Shown here: piece after piece, positions 1 through 5,450 of the stretch | How positions within the stretch are numbered: position 1 is the stretch's first letter | Layout: each line of letters starts with the position of its first letter | Origin: an uncultured Micrococcales bacterium | GTDB lineage: Bacteria > Actinomycetota > Actinomycetes > Actinomycetales > Microbacteriaceae | Reading direction: 5' to 3' | NCBI GenBank assembly: GCA_913056225.1 | Contig: CAJXMQ010000068.1 | Span: 1-5,464 of the forward strand | Length of the DNA stretch: 5,464 nt | The notes under the pieces: model-generated | What the model saw: only the letters and a program-made list of their open reading frames with translations | Databases searched by the model: none | What the model was told of the DNA's origin: nothing | Translations under genes and position numbers: made by a program

Positions 1-35
1 TTGTGTGAATTAACTGCATTCTTTACTCTTGCCAT
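1..35 (-). CDS. rplT: 50S ribosomal protein L20, N-terminal fragment (cut by window edge)
   Basis: Only the first eleven codons and part of the twelfth are present; they read MARVKNAVNSH, the usual start of bacterial ribosomal protein L20. L20 binds 23S rRNA early in assembly of the large subunit, and in some bacteria it also represses its own operon. The ATG at 33-35 follows a strong Shine-Dalgarno (GGAGGG, complement of about 44-49) that overlaps the rpmI stop codon, so translation of the two genes is probably coupled. The rest of the gene lies beyond position 1. The order infC-rpmI-rplT is widely conserved in bacteria and supports the call despite the short fragment. Confidence 0.95.
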   Translation of the reverse strand, partial: MARVKNAVNSH

Positions 36-48
36 GGTCTATACCCTC

Positions 49-243
49 CTAGCGGCCTAGTTGCTTTTTTAATTTTTTGACATCGGCTGCGCTGACAACC
101 TGGTCCTGGTTCAAGCGACGCTTGCGCTTTGTTGGCATGTGCTCCAGGTTGTGTCGCATGTTAATCTGCTGCTTCATCAACTTGCCACTACCTGTGAAGC
201 GAAAACGCTTTTTGGTGCCCGAATGGGTCTTCATTTTTGGCAT
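49..243 (-). CDS. rpmI: 50S ribosomal protein L35
   Basis: The 64-residue basic protein has the L35 signature at its N-terminus (PKMKTHSGTKKRF, residues 2-14), followed by the usual SGK segment near 18-21 and the RHNLEHMPTKRKRRL block at about 30-44. The length is typical of the family. L35 is a small structural protein of the large ribosomal subunit. Its ATG (241-243) shares one base with the infC TAA stop (TAATG on the minus strand). An AGGAG Shine-Dalgarno lies five bases upstream inside the infC tail, so translation is likely coupled to infC. rplT follows after 13 bases. The plus-strand reading frame over this gene is a shadow. Confidence 0.98.
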   Translation of the reverse strand: MPKMKTHSGTKKRFRFTGSGKLMKQQINMRHNLEHMPTKRKRRLNQDQVVSAADVKKLKKQLGR

Positions 244-827
244 TAGTTCTCCTCGTTTTTCTTCTCAGCCTTTTGCTGAGCTTTTTCGGCCCGCTTAGCC
301 TCTGCTCTTGCTTCAGCCTTGTTCCTTACCGGTCCAAGAACCATAACCATGTTTCTTCCGTCAATTGAAGGTGTTGATTCAACAACTCCAACTTCTGAAA
401 CCTCATCGCTGAGTTTCTGCAGTAACTTCACGCCCATTTCAGGTCGTGACTGCTCCCTGCCTCGAAACACAATCATGACTTTGACTTTGTCTCCAGCTTT
501 CAAAAACTTTGTAATCTGACCGAGTTTGGTTTGATAGTCGTGGTCGTCAATCTTCAGGCCGAAACGAATGCTTTTCAACACCGTATTGACCTGTTTCTTT
601 TTAGACTCGCGAACTTTCTGGGCAGCTTCGTACTTGTACTTGCCGTAGTCCATCAATTTAGCTACCGGTGGTTTCGAGGTTGGTGCAACTTCCACCAAAT
701 CCAAATCACTTTCTCTAGCCAAAGTTAGGGCCTGTTCAATTGGAACAACCCCTACCTGTTCGCCTTTTGGTCCGACTAAACGAACCTCAGGAACGCGAAT
801 GCGTTCGTTGATTCTCGGGTCGCTGAT
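243..827 (-). CDS. infC: Translation initiation factor IF-3 with ATC start codon
   Basis: IF-3 binds the 30S subunit, keeps it apart from 50S and checks start-codon/initiator-tRNA pairing. Read from the ATC at 825-827 the protein has 194 residues and begins with the family N-terminus ISDPRINERIRVPEVRLVG. The IF-3 signature KLMDYGKYKYEAAQK lies at about 57-71, then a basic linker, then the C-terminal domain with KIDDHDYQTK, FRGREQSRPE and DGRNMVMVLGP. The tail is rich in Lys, Glu and Ala. A Shine-Dalgarno AAGGAG sits six bases before the ATC, and a TGA stop lies in frame at 852-854 with no canonical start between. The first canonical start (TTG, 720-722) would delete 35 conserved residues and lacks support. 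Rare start codons (for example AUU in E. coli) are known for infC and allow IF-3 to repress its own translation; that mode here is inferred. It is the first gene of the infC-rpmI-rplT operon. Confidence 0.95.
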   Translation of the reverse strand: MSDPRINERIRVPEVRLVGPKGEQVGVVPIEQALTLARESDLDLVEVAPTSKPPVAKLMDYGKYKYEAAQKVRESKKKQVNTVLKSIRFGLKIDDHDYQTKLGQITKFLKAGDKVKVMIVFRGREQSRPEMGVKLLQKLSDEVSEVGVVESTPSIDGRNMVMVLGPVRNKAEARAEAKRAEKAQQKAEKKNEEN

Positions 828-1002
828 TACTAGCTCCTTCTGGTTCCACGATCAAAGGCCGCGCAAGCGCACAGAAGTGTCAAACTTTCAAACCCAACAG
901 TTTTAGAATCAACTGCAAGGTGGGATCGCAATCCTCTTCTGACTGGACATTTTTGCCCAGAGCCTCGTATAGCCTAGCAGAGCGCAACCTAAAGGAGAAG
1001 AG
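828..1002. promoter_or_regulatory. Divergent intergenic region between infC and the DUF1844 gene
   Basis: These 175 bases must hold the promoters of both divergent genes and the infC 5' leader. For the minus strand the clearest element is the infC Shine-Dalgarno (AAGGAG, complement of 834-839). A weak minus-strand promoter candidate is TTGCGA (complement 926-931), 18-base spacer, TCTAAA (complement 902-907), which would give a leader of roughly 65-70 bases. A perfect TTGACA (complement 878-883) has no matching -10 at a suitable distance. A short palindrome GCGCAAGCGC lies at 861-870 within the leader. I see no leader peptide or recognisable riboswitch. A minus-strand frame from 1086 to 880 overlaps the DUF1844 gene and is not credible. 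Confidence 0.55.
944..973 (+). promoter_or_regulatory. Candidate sigma-70-type promoter for the DUF1844 gene
   Basis: TGGACA at 944-949 matches the -35 consensus TTGACA at five of six positions, and TATAGC at 968-973 matches TATAAT at four of six, with an 18-base spacer. The predicted start near 980 leaves a leader of about 20-25 bases containing the strong Shine-Dalgarno at 992-997. This is a consensus match by eye, so the positions are tentative. Confidence 0.4.
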
Positions 1003-1338
1003 TTGGATTTTAAGGATGCAGGCGATGAAATTAGAGACATCGCAGACGTGCCAGCAGTGGAGATAATCAATTCCACCGCTGTTCACCTAATGAGTGCCGC
1101 AGCAGTCCACTGTGGTTTAGCGGATGAAAACCCGAAAACAGACCTGGCAGAAGCTAGAAAACTGATTCACTCGCTTGCAGGGCTAGTGACTGCGGCTTCG
1201 GCAGAGATTGGTGATCACCACGCAAGACCTCTGAGAGATGGATTGCGGTCGTTGCAATTGGCATTCAGAGAAGCTTCCACCCACCCCGATCCTCCCGGAC
1301 AGGGTCCGGGCGAGAAATATACCGGTCCCGTCAACTAG
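1003..1338 (+). CDS. DUF1844 family protein, function unknown
   Basis: This 111-residue protein matches the actinobacterial DUF1844 pattern: VPAVEIINSTAVHLMSAAAV at 16-35, an Asp/Glu-rich helix with EARKLIHSLAGLVTAAS at 50-66, HARPLRDGLRSLQLAFREAS at 73-92, and a C-terminal PGQGPGEKYTGPV at 98-110. It looks soluble, mostly helical and without a signal peptide. The start is TTG at 1003-1005, five bases after AAGGAG (992-997). No in-frame ATG occurs before Met30, which lies inside the conserved block, so the TTG is well supported. It is divergent from infC, a placement seen in many actinobacteria, but no biochemical role is known to me. Its TAG stop overlaps the stop of the convergent SseB-family gene by four bases. 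Confidence 0.93.
   Translation: MDFKDAGDEIRDIADVPAVEIINSTAVHLMSAAAVHCGLADENPKTDLAEARKLIHSLAGLVTAASAEIGDHHARPLRDGLRSLQLAFREASTHPDPPGQGPGEKYTGPVN
1294..1310 (-). terminator. GC-rich perfect hairpin, possible U-less terminator of the his block
   Basis: CCCGGAC (1294-1300) and GTCCGGG (1304-1310) form a perfect seven-base-pair stem with a three-base loop. On the minus strand it lies 25-41 bases past the SseB-gene stop, where the histidine transcript should end. There is no T tract on either strand. U-less terminators have been proposed in actinobacteria, so a role is possible. The stem encodes the conserved PPGQGPG residues of the DUF1844 protein, so it may be only a by-product of coding. Confidence 0.25.
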
Positions 1339-2078
1339 CTGCTGAGTGAGATTTTTAGAGAATCCACCAATAAATTAAATTTTTGGTTGTCCAGATTAGA
1401 TATGAATTGGGCAACCAAGGATTGAGTTTGCTCTCGATTCATTCCCGGTTCCAACTTCAAAACCACCACCAACTCCTCAGCAATCAACTTTGATTGTGGA
1501 TCGCCAGACACGAGTCGATAACCAACAACGGGCAAATCCTTAATTGCAGCCGAAACGAGTTTCTTCACCTCTGGGTTACTCTCTGGTGATTGCCATGTTT
1601 TTGATTGAGCCAAAGCTTCGATTGCAGGTCTCTTGATGGCAAACCAATTACTGCTGGCGGGATTCACGACAACTCGAGTTTGACCTTCAGTCGCGGCAGC
1701 CAGTAAAGCTTTCTCGAACTGAACCGGGACCGGTCTTGATTCTGGATTCCAAATCTCTAAATTCTCCACTGAGCTAAAAACAGGCAAGGCAGGCAGTCCG
1801 TCTGGACCATCAAGTGCAACGATATGCATATCAGAGCTTGTGTCCACGAGTTGGCCATGGTTACCCATCTTGGTCTCTTCAGCCTTAGCCACTAAAGGAA
1901 TCAAAACTCGGGTTCCCATGAAACTGGCAAACAGCTCGCTAAGTTCTGAACCACCTGAGAAAAAACTCTCAATGGCCTTGGTTATCTCTAAAAGCTCCTC
2001 GCCCGAATCGTCACCAAAACTGTTTTCACTAAAACTCCTGCCCTCCCAGGGCACTCCCGCTGAATCGGTAAAACTCAA
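1335..2078 (-). CDS. SseB family protein (SseB N-terminal domain)
   Basis: The 247-residue protein starts with the actinobacterial motif DSAGVPWEGRSF (5-16), then an acidic stretch and an SseB-like domain over roughly residues 28-155 (helix EITKAIESF, strand GTRVLIPLV, strand HIVALDGPDGLPALPVFSS, and VVVNPASSNWFAIKRPAI). The C-terminal part from about 170 is a second alpha/beta region. The cellular function of this family in actinobacteria is not established; the name comes from domain similarity to a Salmonella protein and does not imply secretion. The start is TTG (2076-2078), overlapping the hisA stop as TTGA, with AGAGG seven bases upstream inside hisA, so translation appears coupled. It is the last gene of the histidine block. 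No signal peptide or membrane segment is seen. Confidence 0.88.
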   Translation of the reverse strand: MSFTDSAGVPWEGRSFSENSFGDDSGEELLEITKAIESFFSGGSELSELFASFMGTRVLIPLVAKAEETKMGNHGQLVDTSSDMHIVALDGPDGLPALPVFSSVENLEIWNPESRPVPVQFEKALLAAATEGQTRVVVNPASSNWFAIKRPAIEALAQSKTWQSPESNPEVKKLVSAAIKDLPVVGYRLVSGDPQSKLIAEELVVVLKLEPGMNREQTQSLVAQFISNLDNQKFNLLVDSLKISLSS

Positions 2079-2800
2079 CCAGCAACCTCTAAGGCTTCAG
2101 AAAGGGTGAACTTTCCAGCGTATAAAGACTTACCCAAGATTGCTCCTTCCAGACCAAGCTCAGTCAGCTCCCGCAGAGCCTGAATGTCCTGCAAGCTGGA
2201 AATTCCCCCACTTGCCACAACAGGCTTATTGGTTTTTTCCAACACAGACCTCAATAAATCAATGTTGGGTCCTTTCAAAGTTCCATCTTTGTTCACATCG
2301 GTCACAACATAACGAGAGCACCCGACAGCTTCTAAGTTCTTGATAACCTCGAAAAGATTGCCGCCATCTTGAGTCCAACCCCTTGCGGCCAAGGTCTCTC
2401 CTCGCACATCAAGACCAATGGCAACTAAGTCACCGTGTTTTCTAATGATTTGCTCAGTCCACTCCGGATTTTCCAAAGCGGCCGTCCCGATGTTAACCCT
2501 GTGGGCACCCATGTCCACCGCCTGCTGCAAAGACTGATCGTCTCTGATTCCACCGGAGAGCTCAATTTTCACATCAGGGCAACCCTTGATTACTTCCTCA
2601 ATTACCGCAACATTGGTTCCTCTGCCAAATGCGCGGTCTAGATCAACCAGATGAATCCATTCCGCACCCTGGTCAATCCACTCCCTAGCCGCCACCAAAG
2701 GATCGCCGTAATCGGTTTCACTCCCGGCCTCACCCTTGGTGAGCCTGACCGCTTTGCCTTCTGCGACATCTACAGCGGGTAGTAGTTCCAGTTTTTTCAT
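2075..2800 (-). CDS. priA: ProFAR isomerase, bifunctional HisA/TrpF (PriA) type
   Basis: HisA isomerises ProFAR to PRFAR in histidine synthesis; the actinobacterial PriA form also performs the TrpF step of tryptophan synthesis. The 241-residue protein is a (beta/alpha)8 barrel. It shows LLPAVDV with Asp11, Arg19, WIHLVDLDRAFG at 48-59, LSGGIRDD at 81-88, GTAALENP at 105-112, GLDV with Asp131, VVTDVNKDGT with Asp172, and the ASGGISSL phosphate-binding loop. The segment ARGWTQDGG carries Arg140 and Trp142, equivalent to Arg143 and Trp145 of M. tuberculosis PriA, which are used in substrate switching. This supports a bifunctional enzyme rather than a plain HisA. ATG (2798-2800) overlaps the hisH TGA as ATGA, and AGGA lies about seven bases upstream. 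hisF, usually next to hisA, is absent here. Confidence 0.95.
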   Translation of the reverse strand: MKKLELLPAVDVAEGKAVRLTKGEAGSETDYGDPLVAAREWIDQGAEWIHLVDLDRAFGRGTNVAVIEEVIKGCPDVKIELSGGIRDDQSLQQAVDMGAHRVNIGTAALENPEWTEQIIRKHGDLVAIGLDVRGETLAARGWTQDGGNLFEVIKNLEAVGCSRYVVTDVNKDGTLKGPNIDLLRSVLEKTNKPVVASGGISSLQDIQALRELTELGLEGAILGKSLYAGKFTLSEALEVAG

Positions 2801-3429
2801 TTGATAGTTCCTAACCAGTTTTGCAACAGCTGTAGCCCTTGCTCCCCAGACTTCTCCGGGTGAAATTGAGTCGCACTCAACGGGCCGTTTTCGATTGCAG
2901 CCAAAAACTCTTCGCCATGGGCGCTGTGACTGAGAACTGGTGCAATGAAAGGTGGCATCACATCCAATTCCAGTTTTTTTGCTGCATAGGAGTGAACAAA
3001 GTAAAAATACTCATCTTGTAAGCCTTTGAAAAGTTCACTCCCCTCACCGCTATGAACTCGGTTCCAGCCAATGTTGGGTAGCTTCTCAGCTTTCAATTTT
3101 TCTACTGTGCCAGGCCACTGACCTAGACCTTCGGAGGTGATCCCATGCTCAATGCCCTGATCAAACAAAACCTGCATCCCAACACAAATGCCCAGAACGG
3201 GCCTTGAGCTTGCAAGCCGTTTATCAATTATCCGATCCAGCGAACTCTCCTTCAGAAGCTTCATAACTTGATCGAAGGCACCAACGCCAGGAATCACTAG
3301 CCCATCCGCATCCAAAGACGCTTGGAAATCAGAGGTTAGTTCGACCCGAGCGCCAACCTTCTCTAAAGCCTTTACCGCGGAATGAACATTGCCGCTTCCG
3401 TAGTCAAAGACGACGACGGTTTTTTTCAA
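2797..3429 (-). CDS. hisH: Imidazole glycerol phosphate synthase, glutaminase subunit
   Basis: HisH releases ammonia from glutamine and passes it to HisF, which makes IGP and AICAR from PRFAR. The 210-residue class I amidotransferase has FDYGSGNVHSA at 8-18, the oxyanion segment PGVGAF at 47-52, the nucleophile elbow GICVGMQ with Cys82, LPNIGWN in the middle, YFVHSY, and the catalytic His190 and Glu192 in QFHPEKSG. The triad is complete, so the enzyme should be active. The start is TTG (3427-3429), overlapping the hisB stop as TTGA, with AAGGG six bases upstream. Other in-frame starts would cut the conserved N-terminal strand. Its partner hisF is not in the window. Confidence 0.96.
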   Translation of the reverse strand: MKKTVVVFDYGSGNVHSAVKALEKVGARVELTSDFQASLDADGLVIPGVGAFDQVMKLLKESSLDRIIDKRLASSRPVLGICVGMQVLFDQGIEHGITSEGLGQWPGTVEKLKAEKLPNIGWNRVHSGEGSELFKGLQDEYFYFVHSYAAKKLELDVMPPFIAPVLSHSAHGEEFLAAIENGPLSATQFHPEKSGEQGLQLLQNWLGTIK

Positions 3430-4025
3430 AGACTGCCCTTGGTGCTTGGGATCCCCTGAACCCTGTCATCCAACGTAACTGCTTCACGCATGGCCCGAGC
3501 AAACGCCTTGAATTCGGCTTCAGCAATGTGGTGTGGGTCGCGCCCGGCAACAACGGTGATGTGCGCGGTGATTCTGGCGTTCAGCGTGATCGCCTCAAAA
3601 ACGTGCCTGACCATAGATCCAGTGAAGTGGCCACCGATCAAGTGGTGCTCAAAACCAACAGGTTCTCCCGTGTGAACCAGAAAAGGCCTGCCGGAAATAT
3701 CAACCACAGCGCGAGCTAAAGCCTCATCCAGAGGCACTGAAGCCTCTCCGAAACGAGATATGCCAGATTTGTCGCCTAATGCTTGAAGGAGTGCTTCACC
3801 AAGGGCGATTCCGCAATCTTCGGCAGTGTGGTGAATATCAATGTCAGTGTCGCCAGTTGCCTTGATTTCCAAATCAATCAGCGAGTGCTTTGAAAAAGCA
3901 GTCAACATGTGATCCAAAAATGGTACAGAGGTGTCTATGGTTGACGCCCCTGATCCGTCAAGGTTCAACCTAAGCGAAATAGATGATTCGCTAGTAACTC
4001 TCTTAATTTCTGCTGATCTGGCCAT
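3426..4025 (-). CDS. hisB: Imidazoleglycerol-phosphate dehydratase
   Basis: HisB dehydrates IGP to imidazole acetol phosphate using a bound Mn2+ pair. The 199-residue monofunctional protein has VPFLDHML at 34-41, the metal-binding DIDIHHTAEDCGIALG at 61-76, the middle SGRPFLVHTGE segment, and the second metal motif HHIAEAEFKAFA at 165-176. Length and motifs fit the actinobacterial single-domain enzyme, without the phosphatase domain fused in E. coli. The ATG (4023-4025) follows the hisC stop by four bases; the ribosome-binding site is weak (AGAG only), so coupling to hisC translation is likely. HisC acts on its product, so consecutive steps are encoded next to each other. Confidence 0.97.
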   Translation of the reverse strand: MARSAEIKRVTSESSISLRLNLDGSGASTIDTSVPFLDHMLTAFSKHSLIDLEIKATGDTDIDIHHTAEDCGIALGEALLQALGDKSGISRFGEASVPLDEALARAVVDISGRPFLVHTGEPVGFEHHLIGGHFTGSMVRHVFEAITLNARITAHITVVAGRDPHHIAEAEFKAFARAMREAVTLDDRVQGIPSTKGSL

Positions 4026-4029
4026 AGCT

Positions 4030-5109
4030 CTAGTCTAGCGAGGCAATCGCCAATGGCATTAGCTCTAATAGTCTGTCGTTTTCTAGCTCGGTGCCAATTG
4101 TGATTCGCAAAGCGGAATCTATGGTCGTCTTCCTAACTATCAAACCCTCATTCAGTAGGTAATCAAAAACAGCTCTCGGTTCCTTGAATCCGCTAACCAG
4201 CAAGAAATTAGATTTAGATGGATAAACTTCGAGGCCTAGCGCTTTGAGCTCTGAAGCAACACGCTCACGCTGGATTGAAATCTCACGGACATTAGACAGC
4301 ATCGTCTCGCTCTCCATCACTGCAGCCCGAGATGCAGCTTGAGTAAGGCTGCTCAGGTGATACGGCAATCGGACCAATCGCATTGCATCAATCACGGCGG
4401 GATCTGCCGCCATGTATCCAAGCCTCACACCAGCAAAGGCAAAGGCTTTTGACATGGTCCGAGAAACTACTAGCCTGGGCCTGTTTTCCAAAAGCGAGAT
4501 GGCCGATTCAGCATCAGAAAACTCTGCATAGGCCTCATCCACAATCAGCATCCCCTCGGTGGCGTCATAGGCCGCCTCGATAACCTCGAGATCTATTGCT
4601 GTTCCAGTCGGATTGTTAGGTGTGCAAAGAATTACGATCGAGGGATTCTCGGCCTTGATTTGTTCTACGACATAATCTGCACTCAGGGTAAAACCGTTTT
4701 CTCTGGAAAGCTCCTTATAGTCAGTCAAAGTACCCTTTGCGATTACCGGATACATCGAGTATGTGGGGCCAAAGCTCAGGGCAAGTCTGCCCGGTCCTCC
4801 AAATGCCTGGTGCAGTTGTTGAAGTATTTCATTTGATCCGTTTGCTGCCCAGATTTGAGTTTCATCTAGGCCAAAGCCGAGAAATTTAGCCAAAAGCTTT
4901 CTTAGCTCACCAAACTCTCGGTCCGGATATCTGTGCAGTTGCGCAAGAGACTTCTCCATCTCCATCAAAATTTTCTTCTGAACGCTCTCAGGAACGCCGT
5001 AGCTGTTTTCATTTACGTTCAGTTGGATGCCGTCAGGTAATTGTGGAGCGCCATATGGTTCGCTTCCCCTGAGGTCAGCTCGTAGAGGCAGGTCATCCAA
5101 ACTAGTCAT
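4030..5109 (-). CDS. hisC: Histidinol-phosphate aminotransferase
   Basis: HisC transfers an amino group from glutamate to imidazole acetol phosphate, giving histidinol phosphate. The 359-residue fold-type I PLP enzyme shows LNVNENSYGVP at 30-40, ANGSNEIL at 89-96, GPTYSMY at 114-120, TPNNPTG at 163-169 with the cofactor Asn, VDEAYAEF at 190-197 with Asp191 and Tyr194, the Schiff-base Lys221 in SRTMSKAFAFAG, Arg229, and the C-terminal RITIGT with Arg335 for substrate. The ATG (5107-5109) is the first possible start, because TAG lies in frame four codons upstream. No good Shine-Dalgarno precedes it, which is odd for the first gene of an operon. The LysM gene ends 23 bases upstream. hisD, often just upstream of hisC, is not there. 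Confidence 0.96.
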   Translation of the reverse strand: MTSLDDLPLRADLRGSEPYGAPQLPDGIQLNVNENSYGVPESVQKKILMEMEKSLAQLHRYPDREFGELRKLLAKFLGFGLDETQIWAANGSNEILQQLHQAFGGPGRLALSFGPTYSMYPVIAKGTLTDYKELSRENGFTLSADYVVEQIKAENPSIVILCTPNNPTGTAIDLEVIEAAYDATEGMLIVDEAYAEFSDAESAISLLENRPRLVVSRTMSKAFAFAGVRLGYMAADPAVIDAMRLVRLPYHLSSLTQAASRAAVMESETMLSNVREISIQRERVASELKALGLEVYPSKSNFLLVSGFKEPRAVFDYLLNEGLIVRKTTIDSALRITIGTELENDRLLELMPLAIASLD

Positions 5110-5132
5110 CTGGCAAGACTACCAATTAGCGA

Positions 5133-5420
5133 TTAAGGAAGGGCTATTTGCTGACCAGCAACCAAGCTCGAACTTTCAAGACCATTTAGATTTACTACGT
5201 CAGCAATCCAATCCCTTGGATCCTGACCTGAAGCGTAGTATTCAGCAAGATCCCACATCGAGTCTCCAGAGTTGACAGTGATGTATTCAAATTGGACGTC
5301 GACCTTCTCCGCACTAGCAGTTGCGGAAAACGGGGCGATGGTGGCAACTAAAACCGCCACAACAGCCACCAGGGCACGAATCAACTTCCTTGGACTTTCA
5401 AGTCTGTATGAACTAAACAT
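5133..5420 (-). CDS. Small LysM-domain protein under an SOS box (YneA/ChiZ-like candidate)
   Basis: Read from ATG 5418-5420 the product has 95 residues: a short basic N-terminus (SPRKLIR), a hydrophobic stretch at about 13-31, a possible signal-peptidase site after ATASA (residue 37), and one LysM domain at about 45-95 (EYITVNSGDSMWDLAEYYAS, DPRDWIADVVNLNGL, LVAGQQIALP). LysM binds peptidoglycan, so it acts at the cell envelope, either anchored or secreted. The ATG is chosen because AAAGGA lies five bases upstream; a GTG at 5454-5456 would add 12 residues encoded across the SOS box and has no visible ribosome-binding site. Small LysM proteins next to lexA include YneA of Bacillus, which delays division, and Rv2719c (ChiZ) of Mycobacterium. 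A role in pausing division or remodelling wall after DNA damage is inferred. No catalytic domain is visible. Confidence 0.87.
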   Translation of the reverse strand: MFSSYRLESPRKLIRALVAVVAVLVATIAPFSATASAEKVDVQFEYITVNSGDSMWDLAEYYASGQDPRDWIADVVNLNGLESSSLVAGQQIALP

Positions 5421-5450
5421 TGAGTTCCTTTCGAACACTTGTTCTAATAA
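5420..5450 (+). promoter_or_regulatory. Candidate divergent promoter leading out of the window (lexA?)
   Basis: TTGAGT (5420-5425) and TAATAA (5445-5450) could be -35 and -10 elements with a long 19-base spacer in which the SOS box is embedded. This fits an autorepressed lexA promoter facing right. No start codon or coding sequence of that gene is visible, so both the promoter and the gene identity are inferred. On the minus strand CATTAT (complement 5447-5452) could be the -10 of the LysM gene, with its -35 beyond the window. Confidence 0.3.
5431..5446. promoter_or_regulatory. SOS box (LexA operator)
   Basis: TCGAACACTTGTTCTA fits the actinobacterial/Gram-positive LexA operator TCGAAC-N4-GTTCGA with a single mismatch (T for G at 5445). 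It ends ten bases before the LysM ATG and touches its Shine-Dalgarno, so bound LexA should block transcription start of that gene. On the right it abuts TAATAAT, a possible -10 for a divergent plus-strand gene. LexA operators commonly sit between lexA and a divergent SOS gene. Confidence 0.82.

Noticed and set aside
720..722. TTG as the infC start
   Set aside because: It would remove 35 residues of the conserved IF-3 N-terminal domain, whereas ATC at 825-827 has a perfect Shine-Dalgarno and the expected N-terminus.
878..883. Perfect TTGACA on the minus strand as an infC -35 box
   Set aside because: At 16-19 bases downstream the sequence is GC-rich (GGCCTT region) with no -10-like hexamer, so I do not call a promoter from it.
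828..900. Structured infC leader (riboswitch or L20-type autoregulatory RNA)
   Set aside because: Only short or bulged pairings were found, such as GCGC/GCGC at 861-870 and a long-range GGTT/AACC; nothing matches a known RNA class by eye.
880..1086. Minus-strand open frame of 68 codons covering the intergenic region and the start of the DUF1844 gene
   Set aside because: It overlaps the well-supported DUF1844 start and the divergent promoter region, and its Cys/His-rich product resembles no family I know.
1366..1387. AT-rich inverted repeat ACCAA/TTGGT after the DUF1844 stop, considered as its terminator
   Set aside because: The stem is only five pairs plus a mismatch, no T tract follows on the plus strand, and it lies within SseB-family coding sequence.
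5027..5275. Plus-strand open frame over the hisC start and LysM gene
   Set aside because: It runs antisense to two clearly conserved genes and its product shows no recognisable motif.
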